Part shown: positions 42,701 to 51,879 of the stretch, in pieces
Numbering within the stretch: the stretch's first letter is position 1
Layout of the letters: each line of letters starts with the position of its first letter
Assembly (NCBI GenBank): GCA_964538375.1
Contig: CAZIFQ010000014.1
Span: 1-64,000, forward strand
Direction of reading: 5' to 3'
Length of the DNA: 64,000 bases
Source: JAUUZQ01 sp964538375
GTDB taxonomy: Bacteria; Bacteroidota; Bacteroidia; Bacteroidales; GCA-2748055
Program-made: the position numbers and the translations under genes
Notes under the pieces: model-generated
Databases searched by the model: none
What the model was told of the DNA's origin: nothing
Seen by the model: the letters and a program-made list of their open reading frames with translations, nothing else

Positions 42701-44707
42701 ATGACTAAAATTATTGAGAATGATCCCTGGTTAAGGCCCTTTGAAACAGCGATTCAAAGGCGAATGAAATTACTGGTTGCAAAAGAGAAGGAGTTAATAA
42801 GCGAGATGAAAGATCTTGCTTCATTTTCTACAGGTCATCTCTATTTCGGATTGCAAAGAAATAAAGATGGATGGACTATCCGTGAGTGGGCTCCCAATGC
42901 TACAGCTGTTCACCTGCTGGGAGATTTTAACGACTGGAGCTTCTCAGAAGATTATGCCCTGAAACAAGATAATAGCGGAAATTGGGAACTTAAGCTTGCT
43001 CCTGGTAAAATCAAACACCTCGATCAATACAAACTACACTTTCACTGGAAAGAAGGAGAGGGTGATCGCCTACCCGCCTGGGCCAAAAGAACATTGCAGA
43101 ATGACGATACGAAAGCATTTAATGCGCAGGTTTGGGCTCCTGAAGAAAAGTATCAATGGAAGAACAAAGTGCCGGATCTCAGTAGTATCGATCCGCTTAT
43201 TTACGAGGCCCATGTTGGAATGGCCACTGAGGAATATAAAGTGGGCTCGTTTAACGAATTTCGGGAATTGGTGCTCCCTATTATAGCTGAGGAAGGATAT
43301 AATACCATTCAATTGATGGCCATCCAGGAACATCCTTATTACGGATCATTTGGCTACCACGTTTCAAATCTCTTTGCGGTAAGTTCAAGATTTGGCACAC
43401 CAGACGAACTCAAACAGCTCATCGATGAGGCACATGGACTGGGTATTGTTGTTATCATGGATATCGTACATTCCCACGCGGTAAAGAATGAACTAGAGGG
43501 CCTGGGAATGTATGCCGGCGATCCGGCACAATTCTTTCACCAGGGAGAGAGAAGAGAGCATGTAGCATGGGATTCCCTTTGCTACGATTACGGCAAAAAT
43601 GAGGTAATTCACTTCTTACTCTCCAATGTAAACTTCTGGCTCACAGAGTATAATTTTGATGGTTTTCGCTTTGACGGTGTTACCAGCATGCTCTATTATG
43701 ACCATGGACTTGAAAGAGATTTTTCGGGATATGAGATGTATTTTGACGGTGGACAGGATGAAGACGCCATCACTTACCTTGGGCTATGCAATAAACTGAT
43801 GCAGGAGCTTAAACCCGGGGCCATTTCCATTGCTGAAGACATGAGTGGATATCCCGGGCTTGCAACACCGCTGGAATCAGGGGGTATTGGATTCGGCTAC
43901 AGACTCGCAATGGGCATCCCCGATTACTGGATAAAAACTATCAAAGAAAAAGCGGACGAAGCATGGAATATGAGTGAATTATACCATGAATTAACCGCAA
44001 AAAGATCGGATGAGCAAACCATAGGATACGCTGAATCACACGACCAGGCCTTGGTGGGTGACAAGACAATTATCTTTCGATTGATCGATAAGGAAATGTA
44101 CTGGCATATGGACAAAGCTTCGAGCAACATCGTAGTTGAGAGAGGCATCGCACTTCATAAAATGATCAGGTTAGCAACCATTGCCACTTCAGGTAATGGA
44201 TACCTGAATTTCATGGGAAATGAATTCGGGCATCCTGAGTGGATTGATTTTCCAAGGGAAGGAAATGATTGGTCCTACCAATACGCCAGGAGACAATGGT
44301 CGCTCATGCAAAATGTTGAACTGAGGTACCAATTCCTTGGAGAATTCGATAAGGCCATGATTCAACTGGTAAAGTCCGGACAAATACTAAAAAATTCATG
44401 TCAACACATTAAGTCTGAAGATGTCGACCTGATTCTCGCTTTCAGCAGGGCTGAATATCTTTTCGTATTTAATTTCCACCCCACACAATCGTATACAGAT
44501 TACGGCTTTGCTGTTGACCTTGGAAAATATAAATGTGTCCTTTCAACTGACGAATCTGAGTATGGAGGATATCATCGGATTGATAAAGAGATAGAGCATC
44601 GCACCATGATAGAAAGATCATTTGGATACAAGCAACGATTGAATCTTTATCTACCCTCCCGAACCGGGATTGTGCTGAAAAAAATGGAGATTCCAAAAGT
44701 TAGGTAA
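42701..44707 (+). CDS. glgB: 1,4-alpha-glucan branching enzyme (GH13, GlgB-type)
   Basis: A branching enzyme of about 668 residues. The N-terminal CBM48 (about 50-150, with IREWAPNATAVHLLGDFNDW) is followed by the GH13 barrel with the four conserved regions: VVIMDIVHSH, GFRFDGVTSM with the nucleophile Asp, ISIAEDMSG with the acid Glu, and YAESHDQ with the last catalytic Asp. It resembles eukaryotic and Bacteroidota branching enzymes more than E. coli GlgB. A TTG at 42674 extends the frame, but the TATCTTGA element (42670-42677) overlaps that codon. The ATG at 42701 (MTKIIENDPWLRPFE) is therefore the probable start. Confidence 0.93.
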   Translation: MTKIIENDPWLRPFETAIQRRMKLLVAKEKELISEMKDLASFSTGHLYFGLQRNKDGWTIREWAPNATAVHLLGDFNDWSFSEDYALKQDNSGNWELKLAPGKIKHLDQYKLHFHWKEGEGDRLPAWAKRTLQNDDTKAFNAQVWAPEEKYQWKNKVPDLSSIDPLIYEAHVGMATEEYKVGSFNEFRELVLPIIAEEGYNTIQLMAIQEHPYYGSFGYHVSNLFAVSSRFGTPDELKQLIDEAHGLGIVVIMDIVHSHAVKNELEGLGMYAGDPAQFFHQGERREHVAWDSLCYDYGKNEVIHFLLSNVNFWLTEYNFDGFRFDGVTSMLYYDHGLERDFSGYEMYFDGGQDEDAITYLGLCNKLMQELKPGAISIAEDMSGYPGLATPLESGGIGFGYRLAMGIPDYWIKTIKEKADEAWNMSELYHELTAKRSDEQTIGYAESHDQALVGDKTIIFRLIDKEMYWHMDKASSNIVVERGIALHKMIRLATIATSGNGYLNFMGNEFGHPEWIDFPREGNDWSYQYARRQWSLMQNVELRYQFLGEFDKAMIQLVKSGQILKNSCQHIKSEDVDLILAFSRAEYLFVFNFHPTQSYTDYGFAVDLGKYKCVLSTDESEYGGYHRIDKEIEHRTMIERSFGYKQRLNLYLPSRTGIVLKKMEIPKVR

Positions 44708-44749
44708 AAGGTCGGAATTTTAATTTATCAGGATGTTGAATCAAAAAAA

Positions 44750-44771
44750 AGACGCGCCACATGACGCGTCT
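44750..44771 (-). terminator. Dispersed palindrome acting as terminator of the glycogen operon
   Basis: AGACGCG(CC)ACAT(GA)CGCGTCT, a one-mismatch copy of the palindrome at 39999-40020, with a run of T residues on the minus strand (A run 44743-44750). It lies 8 bp behind the stop of the fusion gene and is flanked by TCTCTGCA-like sequence as in the first copy. Confidence 0.75.
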
Positions 44772-44778
44772 CTGCAAA

Positions 44779-47700
44779 TTAAATCCACCTCACCAAGGGG
44801 AAATCCATTCTGTGAGGAAGATCTTTCATCTTCGGATAAATTCTAAAACCTATATCAAACTGTCCTGTTAATTCAACTTCATATTCAAATGCGTATTCAG
44901 CTATTGAATCCTTGTAGCCGACACACTCAAAGTCCTTGGTTTCAAGAATCCTTGGATGTTCAATGTTTGGTGCAGCATCAATGATAACTATCTCTAAGCC
45001 AATATCATTCGCTGATAGTCCATTAAGATTCAACTTAATCCTACCTGAATATGTTTGACCTACTTTATATTCACTGGCAGAATCTGAAATGTCATATTTA
45101 ACAACTTCAATATTGTTCCACTGATCAAGGATCTGCTTTTTATAATAAGAAAGCTCTCTTGATAATTTGTAATCATCTTCACGTAAACGCAAAGTCCCTT
45201 GATACAATTTCGAGTAGAACCGGTCAATATAATCCCTTAACATCCTGTTCATGGTAAATTCAGGGGCCACTTCCGAGATGGAGTTTTTAATTAAACCAAC
45301 CCATTCACCAGGTACATTATCTGAATCCCTTTTATAGAATTTTGGTGTAATCTCATTCTCAAGCAGCGAATAAATTCTTTCTGCGTCTAACTCATCCTGA
45401 AGATCCTGATTGTCGAAAGACTTCTCAATTGGTAATGCCCATCCTGCATTCTCCTTATATCCCTCTGCCCACCATCCGTCAAGCACACTGAAATGCAATC
45501 CTCCATTCATCACGGCTTTCTCTCCACTAGTACCTGATGCTTCAAGTGGACGCATTGGTGTATTTAACCAGATGTCTACACCATGAAGAAGGCGCTTGGC
45601 CAGGTGTATGTTGTAATTTTGCAGAAATATAATTTTACCTGCAAATTCTGGTTTTTTTGAAATATTCACAATCATCTTGATCAAATCCTGACCTGGAAAA
45701 TCATTTGGATGCGCTTTCCCTGCAAAAACAAATTGCACGGGTCTCTCCTTGTTATTTACAATTCTTGACAATCGATCAAGATCACTGAACAGTAAATGTG
45801 CTCTTTTATAAGTTGCAAACCTTCTTGCAAAGCCAATAGTCAAAGCATCTTTGTTAAGTGCCTTGGAAATCTCTATTATCTGATGCGGATTATCCATGAT
45901 ACGTGCCGAGGCGTTGGATAATCTGTCTTTAATATAGTCAATCAGCTTCTTGCGCTCAGCGGAGCGGATATCCCAGATAGTTTTATCCGGTATCTCCCTG
46001 ATCTTTTCCCATTTCGTACGATCTTCTTGTTTTTCGAGAAAATCGGATCCAAATTCTTTCAGATATAAATTCCGCCACGAACTTGCCAACCAGGTGGGCA
46101 AGTGAACTCCATTGGTTACATATCCAATATGCAACTCATCTATCAAATACCCTTTCCACATATCAGCAAACATCTCCCTGCTTACCTGTCCGTGTAGCTT
46201 ACTCACTCCGTTTACCTCCTGCGACAGATTCACTGCCAGGCAACTCATTGAAAACTTTTCATTAACCTGGTTCGGATGCATCCGTCCAAGATTCATTAAT
46301 TGATTCCACTCGATATTTATTCTTTCAGGATAGTGGCCAATATAAGTTCTCATAATATTTTCATCGAAACTATCATGACCTGCAGGCACCGGTGTGTGCG
46401 TAGTAAAGAGACTAGATGCCCTTACAATTTCTGTTGCTTCAGGGAATGTTCTGTTCTGATCCTGGATATATTCTCTCAATCTTTCTAAACCGGTGAATGC
46501 TGCATGTCCCTCGTTACAATGGTACAGGTCAGTATCCAAACCAACCGCACGCAATGCTCTTATACCCCCAATACCGAGCAATAATTCCTGCTTAAACCTG
46601 TTTTCATGATCTCCACCATATAACTTGTGTGTTACCGGTCTGTCATAATTTTTATTGGCTTCATAATCTGCATCCAAAAGGTAAAGAGGTATTCTTCCTA
46701 CCTGAGCCACCCAAATTCGTGCATGCAACGTTCTCCCAGGCAGAAGAACCTGTACAGTTTTCCAATTTCCCGCCTCATCTCTAACAGGAGAAATAGGTAA
46801 TCTTGAAAAATCCTGTGCATCAATATGTGCAACCTGGTCACCACCTGCAGAAATTACCTGGTGGAAATATCCGTACCTGTAGAGTAAACCAATACCAACT
46901 ATGTTATAGTTGAAATCACTCGCCTCTTTGAGGTAGTCACCAGCAAGAAGACCTAGTCCTCCGGAATATATTTTCAATGAATTGTGTAATCCATATTCCA
47001 TACTGAAATAGGAAACTGATGGTTGATTCTCAGGAGGAGTTGCTTCCATATACTTTTTGAAAGCTGTATAAACGCTGTTAAGCTTATTAAGAAAAACATT
47101 ATTTACTTGTAAATTCAGTAAAAGATCATAAGAAATTTTGTCTAATAGTACAATTGGATTCTGATCCACCTCATGCCACAGACCAGGATCAATAGATTCA
47201 AACAAATCAATAGCATCCTGGTTCCACGACCACCATAGGTTTCGTGACAACTCATCAAGTGCTTTTAAACTTTCTGGAATATCTTGTTGTACGAGAACTC
47301 TTCTCCAAACCGGTTGCATATGAGCATGCACCCTTTCGGCATCAGGTAAATGTTCTACTCTCTCTTTTTTAACGATCGAAACTGCACTTTTTTCTGATCG
47401 CTTAAGTGCGATTGAATAGGCCTCCCAATAGCAACTTATAAGATTCTCCCAAAGGGCAATCCTACTTATTTCATGTGCGTTCATCCGCGCTTCTGCATTC
47501 TGCTCAGGTGAAAATTCACATATTTTTAATATCGCCTTACTTACATTCTCAGCTACTTCTTTATCGTTAAAATCGTCTCTTGGAATAACTGTAATTCCAT
47601 TCCCCGCTATTCCGGGCTTAGTGTTCACCCACCTTCCAAATCCTGTCAGAGTTGTAGTAACTGTTGGTATGCTGAAGGCCAGACTCTCAAGCGGCGTATA

Positions 47701-49071
47701 ACCCCATGGTTCATAATAAGACGGGAAAACAGTAAGGTCGAAACCAATGAGGGCATCATAATAAGCCAGGTTCAAGATTCCATCATTGCCATTCAGATAT
47801 GATGGCACAAAAATGATTTTCACCGGATCAGATGTATCATTTTTCAAACCGTTTTTTTGAATATGCTTGAGAATTGGGTCATGCTCATGATAGTGCAGGT
47901 AATGTGTCAGAAATTTATTTCCTTTTAATTCCCCTCCATTACCATTCAACAATTCTTTAAGGTCTTTTCTAGCTCCATAGTGATGAGCAGGAATCAATAA
48001 AAATGCTACTGCAGTTTTTTTGCATTTTTTGTTTTTATTCAACTCTCCCAAAGCATCCAGGAAGATATCGATACCTTTGTTTTTGAATTCATACCTTCCA
48101 CTGCTTGCCAATAGCATGGTATCATCATCCAATTCCTCTCCAATAACCAGTGAAGCAACTTTTAACAATTTCTCCCTTGCTGCTTTTCTTTTTTGTTCAA
48201 AATTCTCTTTCGCAGGAATAAAGCTGTCATCAAATCCATTCGGAGTTACCAGATCTATCTCCTTGCCATGAAACTGGGCACATTCCATGGAAGTTAACTC
48301 ACTTACTGTGGTGTAGGCATCGGCAACATGCGCCGATACTTTTTCAATAGATTGCTTTGCCACAAGGTTAAATTCAATGGCTTTTTCATCACCATCATAA
48401 GAAGACATCTTGCTATACAAAGGCAAATTATTGCCTGCAAGTGACCTTCCGATAACAGTAGCATGTGTGGTGAAAGTTGTTCCAACTTGTGGCTGATTTT
48501 CCTTAAGATATAACAATCCTCCCCCTGTCATCCATTCATGAAATTGGGCTACAATCTTTTTGTCTTCAATACCGTAATATTCGATATAACTTTCAATGGT
48601 CTTCCCGGTAGCATAGCCAAACAAAGTTGGTTCGATATAATCCCATTGACCTGGAAGAGAATCCAACTTATATTTCTCCCAAAGTTCACTAAATATCTCA
48701 TCCTTCTTTGGGAAAAATGGAGTAAAATCAACGATAATCGCAATAGGGCTACCTGATATGTTCCATCTTCCAACCCTGACCATTATCCCTTCCCTTGCAG
48801 CATATTCGCGCCAATCGGAAAACAATGACAAATCTTCAATAAACTCAGGATGCTCTTCACTATCCCTCCAGACATCCGGTCCTATCACCATATAGTTATC
48901 GTTCAACACTTTTAAGACAGAAGGTGCCTTGGTTGATATCACCGTATGAATTCCACCTATTTTATTACACACTTCCCAGCTAACTTCAAACAGATAGTCT
49001 GGAGTAACAACATTTTTGTTCATCCTAATTATAAAATTTTCCGTAAATAACTTTTTTCCTTTGTCCTCCAT
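44779..49071 (-). CDS. GT3 glycogen synthase fused to GT35 alpha-glucan phosphorylase
   Basis: A 1430-residue fusion. Residues about 20-560 are a GT3-like (eukaryote-type) glycogen synthase: SWEVCNKIGGIHTVISTKA at the N-terminus and the nucleotide-sugar motif YYEPWGYTPLESLA (about 452-465). Residues about 595-1240 are an alpha-glucan phosphorylase with its N-terminal DUF3417 region (about 600-690) and the pyridoxal-phosphate lysine Lys1185 in EASGTSGEKAVMNGG. The last 100 residues form an extra beta domain. Synthesis and phosphorolysis of glycogen are thus in one polypeptide. The fusion is found in Bacteroidota, where its balance of activities is poorly known. An inner ATG (codon 17) is also possible as start. 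Last gene of the glycogen operon. Confidence 0.92.
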   Translation of the reverse strand: MEDKGKKLFTENFIIRMNKNVVTPDYLFEVSWEVCNKIGGIHTVISTKAPSVLKVLNDNYMVIGPDVWRDSEEHPEFIEDLSLFSDWREYAAREGIMVRVGRWNISGSPIAIIVDFTPFFPKKDEIFSELWEKYKLDSLPGQWDYIEPTLFGYATGKTIESYIEYYGIEDKKIVAQFHEWMTGGGLLYLKENQPQVGTTFTTHATVIGRSLAGNNLPLYSKMSSYDGDEKAIEFNLVAKQSIEKVSAHVADAYTTVSELTSMECAQFHGKEIDLVTPNGFDDSFIPAKENFEQKRKAAREKLLKVASLVIGEELDDDTMLLASSGRYEFKNKGIDIFLDALGELNKNKKCKKTAVAFLLIPAHHYGARKDLKELLNGNGGELKGNKFLTHYLHYHEHDPILKHIQKNGLKNDTSDPVKIIFVPSYLNGNDGILNLAYYDALIGFDLTVFPSYYEPWGYTPLESLAFSIPTVTTTLTGFGRWVNTKPGIAGNGITVIPRDDFNDKEVAENVSKAILKICEFSPEQNAEARMNAHEISRIALWENLISCYWEAYSIALKRSEKSAVSIVKKERVEHLPDAERVHAHMQPVWRRVLVQQDIPESLKALDELSRNLWWSWNQDAIDLFESIDPGLWHEVDQNPIVLLDKISYDLLLNLQVNNVFLNKLNSVYTAFKKYMEATPPENQPSVSYFSMEYGLHNSLKIYSGGLGLLAGDYLKEASDFNYNIVGIGLLYRYGYFHQVISAGGDQVAHIDAQDFSRLPISPVRDEAGNWKTVQVLLPGRTLHARIWVAQVGRIPLYLLDADYEANKNYDRPVTHKLYGGDHENRFKQELLLGIGGIRALRAVGLDTDLYHCNEGHAAFTGLERLREYIQDQNRTFPEATEIVRASSLFTTHTPVPAGHDSFDENIMRTYIGHYPERINIEWNQLMNLGRMHPNQVNEKFSMSCLAVNLSQEVNGVSKLHGQVSREMFADMWKGYLIDELHIGYVTNGVHLPTWLASSWRNLYLKEFGSDFLEKQEDRTKWEKIREIPDKTIWDIRSAERKKLIDYIKDRLSNASARIMDNPHQIIEISKALNKDALTIGFARRFATYKRAHLLFSDLDRLSRIVNNKERPVQFVFAGKAHPNDFPGQDLIKMIVNISKKPEFAGKIIFLQNYNIHLAKRLLHGVDIWLNTPMRPLEASGTSGEKAVMNGGLHFSVLDGWWAEGYKENAGWALPIEKSFDNQDLQDELDAERIYSLLENEITPKFYKRDSDNVPGEWVGLIKNSISEVAPEFTMNRMLRDYIDRFYSKLYQGTLRLREDDYKLSRELSYYKKQILDQWNNIEVVKYDISDSASEYKVGQTYSGRIKLNLNGLSANDIGLEIVIIDAAPNIEHPRILETKDFECVGYKDSIAEYAFEYEVELTGQFDIGFRIYPKMKDLPHRMDFPLVRWI

Positions 49072-49118
49072 AGCTTCAGCGAAGGAGGATCCATTCTCTC
49101 TTTGTCAACAGATCTGCA

Positions 49119-50555
49119 TCAAGACTTTTTATTGCCTGTTTTGGATCCTGCAGTCTTCTTCGCAGTTTTTGCCGGGGCTTTTTTCGTAGCAGTTTTTGCC
49201 TGAGTCTTTTTAGATTTCGTTGGGAGCTTATCCACACTACTGGTAACAGCAGTTTTTGGTTTTGCAGAATACTTTATTCTTGTAATTTCCTTTTCAAATT
49301 TCAGAATCTGCTCTTCCTTTTCCTGGATAATCTTACTTAACCTTGCTACATCATTATCACTGTGGGAAGCAACTGCAGCATCAGCACGAATTTTGAAATC
49401 ACTCAACACATTCATATAATTTATAAATGCCTCATAAGGTGTATTATATGGGTTGAAATATGAATGCACTTCTCCATCGGAGAAGAATTTAGTTGACATA
49501 TAATAGAAATGATCACTCACCTGGAGATATCTGAAATCCTGTTTTATTTCATCATTCTCACATTTTGAAACGTTATCTCTTAACTGGTATAGTTTATTGA
49601 ATGCCTCTTGCTGCATCTCATTACCTAACCAGGCGGAAAGGTCTCTCTCCTCATCTGCCCAGGAGATGGGATTTGGAACACTGGCAGCAGAGACAACCTG
49701 TAGCTTTTCAGCTACCTCGCTTGGAGTGCTAAAGGTAAAATTAGATTTCTCAAATACTGCAGCAGGAAAAGCTTCAAGAAAATCAAAAATACCGGTTTCC
49801 TTCCACTGGTGCTCTCCAAAGGTTTCATAATCCATGAAGAGGTTTATCGTCTCCTCATTGGCAGGGACCTCGTTCAACCATCCCACAAATTTTTCTGCAG
49901 TTAGCGGGTATCCTTCCCACCCTTGATCTGAAAAACGGAAAGCAATGTCATCACTTAGCTTAAAATTCTTAAGAAGAAGCTTTAATCGAGGCTCAATTGC
50001 ATTGCAGTATAGGAAATTAGGACTTTTCCATCCCAAAACGTGCTTGGCACCCTCTGTAAGCATAGCTTTAAATCCCATCTCATGAACCATTGCTCCGATC
50101 TCATCAGAATAGATCAACTCTGTATTTCTGAAAACAGTTGGCTCAAGACCAAACAGTTTCTCAATCAATGCTTTGTGTTCACCAACTTGCTGAACAAACT
50201 CTTCCTTATCTTTGAGTGATGCCAGTGAATGAGCATAGGTTTCTGCTAAAAACTCAACCTTTCCGGTTGCAGCCAGTTCCTTAAAACTATCTATAACTTC
50301 AGGAGCATAAAGCTCAAACTGCTTTAATGCAATACCTGAAATTGAGTAGGATATCTTAAAATTTCCTTTGTGCTTTTTGATCAGATCCAACATCAATCTG
50401 TTTGCTGGCAAATAACTTTTTTCAGCAACCTTCTTAAGGATGCTCTCATTGGAGTAATCATCATAATAGTAATGGTCATTACCAATATCAAAAAAACGAT
50501 AGTTCCTGAACCTGAATGGCTGATGAACCTGGAAATACAAACAAATAGTTCTCAT
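49119..50555 (-). CDS. Glycoside hydrolase family 57 (alpha-amylase type)
   Basis: A 478-residue GH57 enzyme. The characteristic N-terminus LYFQVHQPFR is present, the catalytic nucleophile is likely Glu146 (FRNTELIYSDEIG) and the acid/base Asp242 (FMDYETFGEHQ). Family members in Bacteroidota glycogen loci cleave alpha-1,4 bonds. A coiled coil (about 405-430) and a Lys/Ala/Thr-rich tail (about 445-478) extend the C-terminus beyond the catalytic fold; the tail resembles that of the L21 protein here. The gene lies between the GT4 gene (15 bp) and the fusion gene (47 bp) of the operon. Confidence 0.93.
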   Translation of the reverse strand: MRTICLYFQVHQPFRFRNYRFFDIGNDHYYYDDYSNESILKKVAEKSYLPANRLMLDLIKKHKGNFKISYSISGIALKQFELYAPEVIDSFKELAATGKVEFLAETYAHSLASLKDKEEFVQQVGEHKALIEKLFGLEPTVFRNTELIYSDEIGAMVHEMGFKAMLTEGAKHVLGWKSPNFLYCNAIEPRLKLLLKNFKLSDDIAFRFSDQGWEGYPLTAEKFVGWLNEVPANEETINLFMDYETFGEHQWKETGIFDFLEAFPAAVFEKSNFTFSTPSEVAEKLQVVSAASVPNPISWADEERDLSAWLGNEMQQEAFNKLYQLRDNVSKCENDEIKQDFRYLQVSDHFYYMSTKFFSDGEVHSYFNPYNTPYEAFINYMNVLSDFKIRADAAVASHSDNDVARLSKIIQEKEEQILKFEKEITRIKYSAKPKTAVTSSVDKLPTKSKKTQAKTATKKAPAKTAKKTAGSKTGNKKS

Positions 50556-50570
50556 TATACTATGTTCAAT

Positions 50571-51857
50571 TTATTTTACTGCTTCGTTATATAACTTATA
50601 CACTTTCTGGGCCGAATTTTCCCATTTCATATTGTCAACTTCTTCTTTTCCGTGTTTTATAAACATGGAAGAAAGTGCAGGATAATTCAAGTAACCGTAT
50701 ATGGCATCTGCCATTGCATCAACATCCCAATAATCTGTCTTTACAGCATATTTCAGGATCTCTGCCACACCAGACTGATTTGATATGATCACAGGTACAT
50801 TCGATTGCATGGCTTCAAGTGGTGATATTCCAAATGGCTCCGAAACTGATGGCATCACATATACATCACTTATTGACAACATTCTGAAAACATCATCTCC
50901 TTTCAAAAACCCTGTAAAATGAAAGCGGTCGGCAATACCAACTGCTGCTGTCCAGTTAATCATCTTCTCAAGCATCTCTCCACTACCGGCCATCACAAAG
51001 CGAACATTATCCATTTTTTTCAGCACCTTTTCGGCTGCCTGGATAAAATATTCTGGCCCCTTCTGTAAGGTAACACGCCCTAAAAAAGTCACAACCTTAT
51101 CTGTTACTCCTCGCTTCAATGCCACCTTCTCCAGGTCAGCAATTGGCTCTACTGCATTGTATACAGTTTCCACCTTTGAAGGATCAATCCCATATTTTTC
51201 AATAATCGTATTGCGGGTCAGGTTACTCACTGCAATAATCTTGTCGGCAATCTCCATTCCTGTTTTCTCGATCTCAAAAACAGTTGGATTCACACTTCCT
51301 CCAGACCTGTCAAAATCGGTAGCATGCACATGAATAATGAGCGGTTTTCCGCTTACATTTTTTGCTGCAATGCCTGCAGGATAACATAACCAGTCGTGGG
51401 CATGTATCACATCATGCTTATGGTCTTCCGATATTTTTCCTGCTACCAATGCATAATTTGCAATCTCATCATACAGGTTTTTACCATATTTCCCGGTAAA
51501 TTCCAGTTTACCGCCCATAGAGGTATGGATAAATTTCCTGTTGGTATTCTCTGCTTTATTTACAAGAGTTTCATATTCTTCTGAAGAAGTATAAGGTACA
51601 AGGTTAGAATTCACTTCGATATAGGAAATCTGTCGAAGCAATTTTGAAAATTGCATGTGACGCGTATCGAGAGACACATCACCAGCCCCCATTACGCGCA
51701 TTTTACTTTGGTCCTCATCGCCATATGCCTTGGGAACCACGAACAAAATATCCAGGTCGGGAATCGTCGACAAGCCACGAGTAAGCCCGTAACTTGCAGT
51801 ACCTAATCCCCCTGAAATATGTGGCGGGAACTCCCACCCAAACATTAAAACTCTCAT
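50571..51857 (-). CDS. Family 4 glycosyltransferase of the glycogen locus
   Basis: A 428-residue GT-B fold enzyme. The opening MFGWEFPPHISGGLGTASYGL has the GGLG loop that binds the sugar nucleotide in glycogen synthases. VIHAHDWLCYPAGI follows, and the C-terminal half ends with EPFGISPLEAMQSNVPVI (E-x7-E motif). It is similar to GT4 enzymes that build alpha-1,4-glucans with an ADP- or UDP-glucose donor. With the GT3 domain of the fusion this locus therefore holds two potential synthases. It lies between the debranching enzyme (22 bp) and the GH57 gene (15 bp). Confidence 0.92.
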   Translation of the reverse strand: MRVLMFGWEFPPHISGGLGTASYGLTRGLSTIPDLDILFVVPKAYGDEDQSKMRVMGAGDVSLDTRHMQFSKLLRQISYIEVNSNLVPYTSSEEYETLVNKAENTNRKFIHTSMGGKLEFTGKYGKNLYDEIANYALVAGKISEDHKHDVIHAHDWLCYPAGIAAKNVSGKPLIIHVHATDFDRSGGSVNPTVFEIEKTGMEIADKIIAVSNLTRNTIIEKYGIDPSKVETVYNAVEPIADLEKVALKRGVTDKVVTFLGRVTLQKGPEYFIQAAEKVLKKMDNVRFVMAGSGEMLEKMINWTAAVGIADRFHFTGFLKGDDVFRMLSISDVYVMPSVSEPFGISPLEAMQSNVPVIISNQSGVAEILKYAVKTDYWDVDAMADAIYGYLNYPALSSMFIKHGKEEVDNMKWENSAQKVYKLYNEAVK

Positions 51858-51879
51858 ATAATACCAAAATATATATTCA

